Positions 1 to 5,266 of a stretch of 5,266 nucleotides of DNA are shown piece after piece (the stretch's first letter is position 1; each line of letters begins with the position of its first letter). The notes under the pieces were generated by a model. It ran no database searches. It saw only the letters and a program-made list of their open reading frames with translations, and was not told the DNA's origin. The DNA is from Pseudomonadota bacterium (lineage in GTDB: Bacteria > Pseudomonadota > Gammaproteobacteria > CAMYNG01), in contig CP070733.1 of the NCBI GenBank assembly GCA_020347585.1, positions 1,800,106 to 1,805,371 on the forward strand, in the 5' to 3' direction. Made by a program: the position numbers and the translations under genes.

Positions 1-1635
1 GTGATGGACAATATCGGTACCATCGCCAGTTCGGGCACGCGTCGTTTCCTGGAGGGACTCACGGGCGATCAGGCCAGCGACGCGAAGCTTATTGGCCAGT
101 TCGGCGTGGGGTTCTACTCGGCGTTTATCGTTGCCGACAAGGTGAGCGTGGACACGCGCCGCGCCGGGCTTGGGCCCGAACACGGGGTGCGCTGGGAGTC
201 GGCGGGCGAGGGTGAGTACACCCTCGAGAACATCGAGCGGCCGGCGCGCGGCACCACCGTCACGCTGCACCTGCGCGAGGGCGAGGACGATCTGCTCGAA
301 TCGTTCCGCGTGCGCTCGATCATCAGCAAGTACTCCGATCATATTTCGCTTCCCGTCATGATGCGCAAGGAAGGCGAGGGCGAGGAAGATGCGGCGGCAT
401 CGGATGAACTCGAAGCGGTCAATAAGGCCTCGGCACTATGGGCGCGGTCCAAAAACGAAATCAGCGACGAGGATTACCGCGAGTTTTACAAGCACGTTGC
501 CCATGACTTTGATGAAACGCTGGCCTGGGCGCATAACCAGGTCGAAGGAACCCAGTCCTACACCACGCTGTTGTATGTGCCGAAGCGCGCGCCGTTTGAC
601 CTGTGGGACCGCGAGCAGCGCCATGGTGTCAAGTTGTACGTCAAGCGCGTTTACATCATGGATGATGCCGAGCAGCTGATGCCCAACTACCTGCGCTTCG
701 TACGTGGGGTGGTTGACTCGGACGACCTGCCACTCAATATTTCACGCGAGATCCTGCAGCAGAACCGGCAGATCGATACCATCCGTGCGGCCTCGGTCAA
801 ACGTGTGCTCACCATGCTTGAGCACATGGCGACAGACGACAAGGAGAAGTACGCGGAGTTCTGGAACAGCTTCGGCAATGTACTCAAGGAGGGGCCCGGG
901 GAAGATTTTGCCAACAAGGAGCGCATCGCCAAACTGCTGCGCTTTGGCTCGACGCATGAGGAATCCCAAGGGCAAGACGTGGCGCTGGATGACTACGTGG
1001 CGCGCATGAAGGAAGGGCAGGACAAGATCTATTACCTGACCGGCGAATCACGCAAGGCCGTTGCCAACAGCCCGCACCTTCAGGTATTTCGCAAGCAGGG
1101 CATTGAGGTGTTGCTGCTATGGGACCGGGTCGACGAGTGGATGATGTCGTTCCTCAACGAGTACGACGGCAAGCAAATGGAGTCGGTTGCCAAGGGCGAC
1201 CTGGATCTCGGCGAGCTCGAGGACGCAGAGGCCAAGGAGAAAACCGAGCAGGCAGCCAAGGATTACGCGGACCTGGTGGCGAAGATGAAAGACTTGCTGG
1301 CAGACAAGGTCAAGGAGGTGCGGGTCACGCATCGCCTTACGGACTCGCCCTCGTGCCTGGTCGTCGAGCAGCATGATATGGCCATGAGTATGCAAAAGCT
1401 GCTGCGCCAGGCCGGACATAGCGTGCCCGACGTGCAACCGGTACTCGAGATCAATCCGGAGCACCCGCTGGTGACGGGCCTCAACGCCGAGAGCGACGAG
1501 GCGCGCTTCGCGGACTGGACCCACGTGCTGTTCGACCAGGCGATGCTCGCCGAAGGCGGTCAGCTGGAGGATCCGGCCGCCTTCGTGGCGCGCATCAACG
1601 ATTTGTTGCAACGCGCCGATGCGCAGACCAACTAA
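1..1635 (+). CDS. htpG: Chaperone protein HtpG (Hsp90 family), 5'-truncated
   Basis: This is the bacterial Hsp90 homologue, a cytosolic ATP-dependent homodimeric chaperone that remodels client proteins, often with the DnaK system. 544 codons are present. Aligned from memory with the 624-residue E. coli protein, the first codon corresponds to about residue 90, so roughly 89 N-terminal residues lie outside the window, including the start and the ATP-site Glu, Asn and Asp. The initial GTG is therefore an internal Val codon. Visible signatures are the ATP-lid segment with GQFGVGF at residues 32-38, GTTVTLHLREGE at 84-95, a short acidic linker near 123-137, and the middle-domain catalytic-loop arginine in NISREILQ (residues 246-253). 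The C-terminal dimerisation domain runs from about 430 and includes an amphipathic MQKLLRQ helix. There is no EEVD tail, as expected for a bacterial member. The frame is intact to TAA and an intrinsic terminator follows. Heat-shock control is usual for the family, but the promoter is not in view. Confidence 0.98.
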   Translation: MMDNIGTIASSGTRRFLEGLTGDQASDAKLIGQFGVGFYSAFIVADKVSVDTRRAGLGPEHGVRWESAGEGEYTLENIERPARGTTVTLHLREGEDDLLESFRVRSIISKYSDHISLPVMMRKEGEGEEDAAASDELEAVNKASALWARSKNEISDEDYREFYKHVAHDFDETLAWAHNQVEGTQSYTTLLYVPKRAPFDLWDREQRHGVKLYVKRVYIMDDAEQLMPNYLRFVRGVVDSDDLPLNISREILQQNRQIDTIRAASVKRVLTMLEHMATDDKEKYAEFWNSFGNVLKEGPGEDFANKERIAKLLRFGSTHEESQGQDVALDDYVARMKEGQDKIYYLTGESRKAVANSPHLQVFRKQGIEVLLLWDRVDEWMMSFLNEYDGKQMESVAKGDLDLGELEDAEAKEKTEQAAKDYADLVAKMKDLLADKVKEVRVTHRLTDSPSCLVVEQHDMAMSMQKLLRQAGHSVPDVQPVLEINPEHPLVTGLNAESDEARFADWTHVLFDQAMLAEGGQLEDPAAFVARINDLLQRADAQTN

Positions 1636-1655
1636 CCTGCGGGGAAATACGGAAC

Positions 1656-1680
1656 AAGGCGGCCGCCGGCCGCCTTTTTT
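1656..1680 (+). terminator. Rho-independent terminator of htpG
   Basis: A perfect 7-bp GC-only stem (GGCGGCC at 1658-1664 with GGCCGCC at 1668-1674) closes a 3-nt GCC loop and is followed at once by six T residues (1675-1680). Two A residues at 1656-1657 can pair with the first two T's. It begins 20 nt after the htpG stop codon, which makes it a textbook intrinsic terminator that separates htpG from the next gene. Confidence 0.93.
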
Positions 1681-1697
1681 CGTTGTGGCGCATTGCA

Positions 1698-1726
1698 TTG
1701 CAAAGCCCGGGGTCGAACCGTACTAT
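1698..1726 (+). promoter_or_regulatory. Candidate sigma-70 promoter upstream of the 1755 gene
   Basis: TTGCAA (1698-1703) and TACTAT (1721-1726) are separated by exactly 17 bp, and each matches the consensus at four of six positions. The site lies between the htpG terminator and the next start codon, where a new promoter is needed. It would give a short leader of about 20 nt. The match is moderate and was found by eye only. Confidence 0.4.
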
Positions 1727-1754
1727 CAAGGCGGTGCTGTTGCATACTCAGGGC

Positions 1755-2837
1755 ATGAATACCGGCCAGTCCCCGTTATCCCTCGCCGTGTTGGCCACGC
1801 TAATGCTCGCGCTATCGGGGCTCGCCGGCGCGGCTGAAACGCCCGCCAGCGAACCAGTTGCTGGCGACGCAGCAGGCACACAACAACCCGCCGATGCCAG
1901 TGCCGATGCACCAGCTGATTCGCAGGCGGCGCCCGACGCGGCTGATCGCGAATCCCCCTGGGCCGACTACCTGTTCTCCCCCCTGGACACGCCGCACCGA
2001 GTTGTTTCACGCAGTCTGGAAACCGCCGTCAGCTGGTTCGACAGTTTTTTCGCCGACAGCAAGGTATACCGCGATACCACCCGCAGCTACGCCACGGTCA
2101 GCGGCCAGGTGACGTTCAGGGAAGGGGGCGAAACCGATTTCGACGGTGACTTCCGGGTCAAGGTCAGGTTGCCGCAAGCGAGAAAACGCTGGAATCTGAT
2201 TTTTCAGAGCGATCCCCGCGAGACAGCACTGACCGAGCGCGAAGAGCGCGAGGAAATCGCGCCGGTGACGAGCAGTGAGGCGAACGAGTATTTCACAGGC
2301 GTCGAGGCGGTCATCCGGGAGGTCGAACTGTGGGACATACGCCCGACCTTCGGCGTGAAGATTTCCGCACCCATCGATCCCTTCGCCGGGGTGCGGGTGC
2401 GACGCAGCCTGACGCTTCCCAAGTGGACCTTTCGTTTCGAGCAGGCAGTTATCTGGTTCGATCTGGCCGGGACTGTGGCCGACACGTTACTGGAATTCAA
2501 CCGGCCGTTCAGAGAACGTTTCGTGTTTCGCTCAACCAGCCGCGCACGCTGGCGTGACGAAACAGACAAGTGGGAACTCGGCCAGGTTTTCAGCGTGTTC
2601 CAGACCCTAAGCGCGCGGCGCGCAATTGCCTGGGAGGCCGGTGTTTACGGCACCAGCGATCCCACGGTACGGGCGGAGAGCTACGGACTGAGCATTCGAT
2701 ACCGACAGCGCGTGTATAAGAAATGGCTGTTCGTGGAGGCGGTGCCCAATGTGGTGTTCGCACGCGCGGACGATTTTGACGCGACCACATCGCTGGTATT
2801 CAGGGTAGAGGCGGTCTTTGGCAGCGAATATCTGTAG
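1755..2837 (+). CDS. Exported protein of unknown function, probable outer-membrane beta-barrel
   Basis: This 360-residue protein has an N-terminal signal peptide: a hydrophobic core at about residues 8-24 and an Ala-Gly-Ala site, with likely cleavage after residue 26. Residues 30-66 are a low-complexity Ala/Asp/Pro/Gln linker. The rest, from about 110, is rich in alternating polar and aromatic or aliphatic residues with many Arg, Trp, Phe and Tyr, ending in strand-like segments (YGLSIRYRQRVY at 310-321, KWLFVEAVPNVVFAR at 323-337, SLVFRVEAVFG at 346-356). This suggests antiparallel strands of an outer-membrane barrel. The closing pattern 'YKKWLFVEAVPNV..ARADDFDATTSL' resembles conserved hypothetical exported proteins I recall from Pseudomonas-like bacteria, but no function is known to me. 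The last residue is Leu rather than the usual Phe or Tyr. I chose ATG 1755 because it places the signal peptide at the N-terminus; the frame is open back to 1683, but that would add 24 atypical residues before it. The ribosome binding site is weak. Confidence 0.8.
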   Translation: MNTGQSPLSLAVLATLMLALSGLAGAAETPASEPVAGDAAGTQQPADASADAPADSQAAPDAADRESPWADYLFSPLDTPHRVVSRSLETAVSWFDSFFADSKVYRDTTRSYATVSGQVTFREGGETDFDGDFRVKVRLPQARKRWNLIFQSDPRETALTEREEREEIAPVTSSEANEYFTGVEAVIREVELWDIRPTFGVKISAPIDPFAGVRVRRSLTLPKWTFRFEQAVIWFDLAGTVADTLLEFNRPFRERFVFRSTSRARWRDETDKWELGQVFSVFQTLSARRAIAWEAGVYGTSDPTVRAESYGLSIRYRQRVYKKWLFVEAVPNVVFARADDFDATTSLVFRVEAVFGSEYL

Positions 2838-2885
2838 CACGGGCCGGGTTTGTTGCGGCGATACGCACAGCAGCGTGGCGCTGCG

Positions 2886-3359
2886 GTGATCGAGATCGTT
2901 TCCGGCGGGCAAAGCGGTGCCGATCGTGGCGCACTGGATGCGGCGCTCGAAGCCGGCGTACCCTGTGGCGGCTGGTGCCCGGCAGGACGCCGCGCCGAAG
3001 ACGGGCGCATTTCGGCGCGTTACCCGTTGCGCGAACTGGACAGTGGGCACTATATCGATCGCACATTGCGTAACGTGCGTGACAGCGACGCCACCTTCAT
3101 CGTCAGCTTCGGCCCGCCCGAAGGGGGCACCGCACGCACGCTGGAATGTTGCGTCAGCGAGGGCAGACCACACCTGCTGGTCGATGCGCATCAAGTTGAT
3201 GCCACGCGCGCCGTGCAGTTGTTGCTGGCGTTTGTCGCCGAACATCACGTTAGGCGTCTCAATGTCGCGGGGCCACGCGCCAGCCTTGAGCCGCGTGCCC
3301 ATGGTTACACTCATGACGTGGTGAGCCGGCTGCTGCGCGACGCGGCCGAAGTGGACTGA
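2886..3359 (+). CDS. Circularly permuted YpsA-like SLOG-family protein ('putative molybdenum carrier')
   Basis: The predicted cytosolic protein has 157 residues and a Rossmann-like SLOG fold. It begins with the family's glycine-rich nucleotide- or ligand-binding motif, IVSGGQSGADRGALDAAL (residues 4-21). Then come GGWCPAGRRAEDG (28-40), RYPLRE (45-50), NVRDSDATFIVSFG (63-76), GGTARTLE (80-87) and the C-terminal NVAGPRAS segment (126-133). This order matches the family known as cpYpsA, long annotated as a putative molybdenum carrier. SLOG proteins are thought to bind nucleotide-derived or other small ligands; no enzymatic activity can be claimed here. Start: GTG 2886 puts the motif at the very N-terminus, as I recall for relatives. 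TTG 2850 would add 12 residues and bring the gene to 12 nt from the preceding stop. Neither has a clear Shine-Dalgarno sequence, so the start is uncertain. The next gene begins 9 nt after the stop, suggesting one transcript. Confidence 0.85.
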   Translation: MIEIVSGGQSGADRGALDAALEAGVPCGGWCPAGRRAEDGRISARYPLRELDSGHYIDRTLRNVRDSDATFIVSFGPPEGGTARTLECCVSEGRPHLLVDAHQVDATRAVQLLLAFVAEHHVRRLNVAGPRASLEPRAHGYTHDVVSRLLRDAAEVD

Positions 3360-3368
3360 GCTGCTGTC

Positions 3369-4127
3369 ATGGCAGGCTTCATTGATTCTGCGGCACCATT
3401 TGTCTGGCTGATCGTGTTTTTTGCCGGCCTTGTGCATGGTGCACTCGGGTTGGGTTTTCCGTTGGTGGCAACGCCGCTGTTGGCGCTAGCCATGGATGTG
3501 CGTAGCGCCGTGCTGGTGACACTGATCCCGACCATCAGTGTCAACGTCATCAGCATCCTCAAGGGCGGCGGTTGGCGCCAGAGTATCGGCCGCTACGGGA
3601 TACTGGCGCTGTACGTTTCACTCGGCAGCTGGGTTGGCACCCGCATCCTGATTACTCACGACCCGGCGCCGTTCAAACTGGTATTGGCTGCCGCGGTGCT
3701 GGCATACCTGGCCGGTTCATACCTGCGCTTGAGCGCGGGCAGTTGGATTCGGGCACACACACCGTTGGCCTTGCTTGCATTCGGGCTACTTGCCGGGCTC
3801 ATGGCGGGCACGGTCAATGTGATGGTCCCGGTGCTGATCATATTGTTGCTTGAACTGCACCTCGCCCCGACATCCACCGTGCAGATATTTAACTGGTGCT
3901 TCCTGGCGGGCAAGATGGTCCAGACTCTGGAGTTTGCGCGAGTAGGCATGCTGACATTCCCGGATGCGCTTGCTGCCGCGCCGCTTGCGCTGGTGGCACT
4001 GGCCGGGCTGGCGACGGGTATGGCGCTGCGGGGGCGCTTTGATACCGTGGCATATAACCGTGCACTGCGCGTGGTGCTGCTGGTTGTTGCGGCGGGCTTG
4101 ATGCTGCAGTATCTCGCATCGCTATAG
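3369..4127 (+). CDS. TauE/SafE-family membrane permease (probable anion exporter)
   Basis: This 252-residue, very hydrophobic inner-membrane protein has about eight predicted membrane segments, near residues 9-29, 46-64, 76-94, 102-120, 133-163 (two closely packed), 168-185, 199-220 and 232-250. The family signature appears twice, which fits the internal duplication of TauE/SafE proteins: GLVHGALGLGFPLVATPLLA at 20-39 and GLLAGLMAGTVNVMVPVLII at 139-158. Length fits the family (about 250). Members have been linked to export of sulfite, sulfoacetate or other organosulfur anions, but most are uncharacterised and the substrate here cannot be read from sequence. ATG 3369 is preceded by no strong Shine-Dalgarno sequence. 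It lies only 9 nt after the SLOG-family stop codon, so translational coupling is plausible. No U-tract terminator follows the stop. Confidence 0.9.
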   Translation: MAGFIDSAAPFVWLIVFFAGLVHGALGLGFPLVATPLLALAMDVRSAVLVTLIPTISVNVISILKGGGWRQSIGRYGILALYVSLGSWVGTRILITHDPAPFKLVLAAAVLAYLAGSYLRLSAGSWIRAHTPLALLAFGLLAGLMAGTVNVMVPVLIILLLELHLAPTSTVQIFNWCFLAGKMVQTLEFARVGMLTFPDALAAAPLALVALAGLATGMALRGRFDTVAYNRALRVVLLVVAAGLMLQYLASL

Positions 4128-4292
4128 CGATTTCATCGAACCGGACTGACAGTTGCGGTACCAAAACCGGGCATTGCCTGACGGGCGCGAGCGCAGCAAA
4201 ATGGGATCGTAGGAACGGGGCGACCTGGGTGGTGCAGGTGTGCCAGGCAAACAGCACAGCAACGCGTGTGCCGCACGCACAAGGAGCAGGCT
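4128..4292. other. 165-nt intergenic region with a weak candidate promoter
   Basis: No gene is visible between the permease stop and the small gene, and no hairpin with a T-tract was seen. TTGCCT (4174-4179) and CAAAAT (4197-4202) are 17 bp apart with four of six consensus matches each. This makes a possible but weak sigma-70 promoter reading toward the small gene. Confidence 0.3.
4281..4286 (+). promoter_or_regulatory. Shine-Dalgarno site deciding the start of the small gene
   Basis: AAGGAG lies 6 nt before ATG 4293. It is the best ribosome binding site in the window. It fixes the start at 4293 rather than at the in-frame GTG at 4266, which would place this site inside the coding region. 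Confidence 0.8.
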
Positions 4293-4523
4293 ATGTGGAA
4301 ACGAGTCGAAGGCTATTCCCTGTATTGGGCCGCCGCCGAGAAAACCGGCACCGTCTATCTGCAACTCGACGGAGGAGGCGAGGGAAACATCAGGCGCCTG
4401 TCGCGGCAGGAACTCGCCGCGATTGGTGACATACTGCGCAACGAAAGCCCAGTGTGGTTTCACTCGACGCGCGGTGATCTGTCTACTGAAACTGTGCCAC
4501 GCGACGAGGAAGAACGCATTTAG
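4293..4523 (+). CDS. Small hypothetical protein (76 aa)
   Basis: I do not recognise a named family. The protein has no signal peptide or membrane segment. Its N-terminal half is strand-like and aromatic (VEGYSLYW at residues 5-12, GTVYLQLDGG at 19-28). A helix follows around 36-50 (LSRQELAAIGDILRN), then ESPVWFHSTRGDLSTE (51-66) and an acidic tail DEEE at 71-74. The 'helix - LRNE.PV - strand - L.TE.VP...E' arrangement loosely recalls small conserved hypothetical proteins with an LRNEKPV-type motif; this is from memory and unverified. A strong Shine-Dalgarno sequence at the right distance, an uninterrupted frame and a sensible composition support a real gene. It stands alone between two gaps of 139-165 nt on the same strand, so it is probably transcribed from its own promoter or by readthrough. 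Confidence 0.7.
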   Translation: MWKRVEGYSLYWAAAEKTGTVYLQLDGGGEGNIRRLSRQELAAIGDILRNESPVWFHSTRGDLSTETVPRDEEERI

Positions 4524-4662
4524 TGCGGTTGCGCACGGTGGCGTGTGCAGCGGCTGTGCTAGGGTATGATAGTGGAGAGTGCAGCCTCGTGCGGTTTGCA
4601 CCGCAACGGTGCATCGCTGGCATAGATCGCAATGTAGAAGCGCCCGGTTCGGGGGGCAGTGT
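4524..4662 (+). other. 139-nt intergenic region / leader with hairpins upstream of the last gene
   Basis: Just after the small gene's stop, TGCGCAC (4530-4536) can pair with GTGTGCA (4543-4549), with one G-U pair. There is no following T-tract, so it is not a typical intrinsic terminator. TATGAT at 4565-4570 is a good -10 hexamer, but nothing like a -35 box lies 16-18 bp upstream. Downstream are two mutually exclusive 6-bp hairpins at 4590-4605 and 4597-4613. A G-run at 4651-4656, 6 nt before ATG 4663, may serve as a poor ribosome binding site. Confidence 0.35.
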
Positions 4663-5266
4663 ATGGGTATTCTCGAAACATTGAAAAAACGTGCGCAGGA
4701 ACTGCGCGACAATCACGAGCAAGCCAGTGACAGGCCGCTGGATCTCGAAGCCTACAACCGCGCCGCGGTCGTTGCCAGTCTCAGGCGGGTGCACGATTTT
4801 CTGCACGACATGGTTGAGCAACTGTACCTGCTCGAGCGCGACATAACTGTGGACTACCTGTTGCTCGGCGTCGGCGAGCTGTCCGGGCTGACCCAGGGCG
4901 GCTATGAACTGTACTCCAAGACCCGCGGCGAGATGGAGGTCGGTCTGTGCTATTCGCTTGCCAGCGACAAGGAGTACCGCTTCGAGTTTGACGACGCCGA
5001 GATGGTGAAGGGCCTTGAGGAAGATCTCAAAACCTGTGGTTTGATCCCCAGGGTTGATTGGTCAGCGGAAGGTGAACGCGAGCACAACGTGCTGACGCTC
5101 AAGGGCGAGATTCCGATCAGCCTTTTGTTCCGGGAAAACTTTGACGATGCGTCCGTTGATCTCGCTATCGCCAACTACATGGGGCCAGGGCACTCTGAGT
5201 ATCGTCTCAAACCCGACCAGATCAACGAGGCGTTTCTCGAGGAACTGGGCAAATTTGTACTGCGCA
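4663..5266 (+). CDS. Conserved-looking hypothetical protein, 3'-truncated by the window end
   Basis: Reading from ATG 4663, the frame is open for 201 codons to the window edge with no stop, so the C-terminus is missing. It reads MGILETLKKRAQELRDNHEQ at the start, a charged amphipathic helix. Another helical stretch (residues 35-63: NHEQ is followed after a short linker by RRVHDFLHDMVEQLYLLER near 41-59) could be coiled-coil-like. From about 65 the protein looks alpha/beta, with strand-like GEMEVGLCYSLASDKEYRFEF (89-109), HNVLTLKGEIPISLLFREN (141-159), then VDLAIANYMG (165-174), YRLKPDQINEAFLEELGKFV (180-199). No signal peptide or membrane segment is visible, so a cytosolic protein is expected. 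I cannot assign a family or function. The last helix looks like a C-terminal end, so little may be missing; that is inference. A G-rich run (4651-4656) precedes the ATG by 6 nt. Confidence 0.8.
   Translation, partial: MGILETLKKRAQELRDNHEQASDRPLDLEAYNRAAVVASLRRVHDFLHDMVEQLYLLERDITVDYLLLGVGELSGLTQGGYELYSKTRGEMEVGLCYSLASDKEYRFEFDDAEMVKGLEEDLKTCGLIPRVDWSAEGEREHNVLTLKGEIPISLLFRENFDDASVDLAIANYMGPGHSEYRLKPDQINEAFLEELGKFVLR

Noticed and set aside
1..3. GTG at the first base as the htpG start codon
   Set aside because: The encoded Val aligns with about residue 90 of HtpG, and the N-terminal ATP-binding residues would be missing. The gene is cut by the window, not naturally short.
1117..1698. 193-codon open frame on the minus strand
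   Set aside because: It is antisense to the well-supported C-terminal half of htpG and runs through the htpG terminator; no protein family features.
1683..1754. Upstream in-frame extension of the envelope-protein gene
   Set aside because: It would begin 3 nt after the terminator T-tract, run through the candidate promoter, and put 24 non-signal-like residues before a good signal peptide.
2886..3359. Literal reading as a molybdenum carrier
   Set aside because: The name is an old family label. Nothing in the sequence shows metal or molybdate binding, and no molybdenum cofactor gene is nearby.
2607..3437. 276-codon open frame on the minus strand
   Set aside because: It lies antisense across the envelope-protein gene, the entire SLOG-family gene and the start of the permease gene, all of which have clear protein signatures. 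Its translation is Arg/Ala/His/Cys-rich with no recognisable motif, typical of a GC-rich shadow frame.
3369..4127. Assigning the permease specifically as a sulfite exporter (tauE or safE)
   Set aside because: No taurine, sulfoacetate or other sulfur-metabolism gene is in the window, and the family has many uncharacterised members, so only the family-level call is supported.
4530..4549. Hairpin after the small gene as an intrinsic terminator
   Set aside because: The 7-bp stem contains a G-U pair and is followed by a GC-rich sequence, not a T-run.
4122..4712. 196-codon open frame on the minus strand
   Set aside because: It covers the small gene and both intergenic gaps in antisense. The composition (rich in Arg, Cys, His, Pro) is atypical for a protein, whereas the + strand small gene has a strong ribosome binding site.

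Overview
The window is visibly GC-rich DNA that looks like an ordinary stretch of a proteobacterial chromosome. The HtpG sequence, the short intergenic gaps and the type of predicted outer-membrane protein point to a gammaproteobacterium. That placement is inferred from remembered protein resemblance, not from a search. Every gene I can support lies on the + strand. I see no RNA gene, insertion sequence, phage gene, CRISPR array or clear island boundary.

Layout: (1) 1-1635 is the 3' part of htpG (Hsp90-family chaperone), cut by the left window edge and followed by a strong intrinsic terminator (1656-1680). (2) After a candidate sigma-70 promoter, 1755-2837 encodes an exported, probably outer-membrane beta-barrel protein of unknown function. 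(3) It is closely followed by a circularly permuted YpsA/SLOG-family protein (about 2886-3359, 'putative molybdenum carrier' in older annotation) and, 9 nt later, by a TauE/SafE-family membrane permease (3369-4127). These three genes could share one transcript. (4) A 165-nt gap leads to a 76-codon small gene with a good ribosome binding site (4293-4523). (5) A 139-nt gap with hairpin-forming sequence leads to a gene of unknown function (4663 onward) that is still open at the right edge.

How the genes work together: htpG is isolated from the rest by its terminator. The tight spacing of the SLOG-family gene and the TauE/SafE gene suggests co-expression, but the sequence gives neither ligand nor substrate, so any shared job is speculative. 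The small gene and the last gene are hypothetical proteins with real coding signals.

I did not find a convincing new biological system. The items most worth a second look are the SLOG/TauE pair, the overlapping alternative hairpins upstream of the last gene, and the two unassigned genes at the right end.
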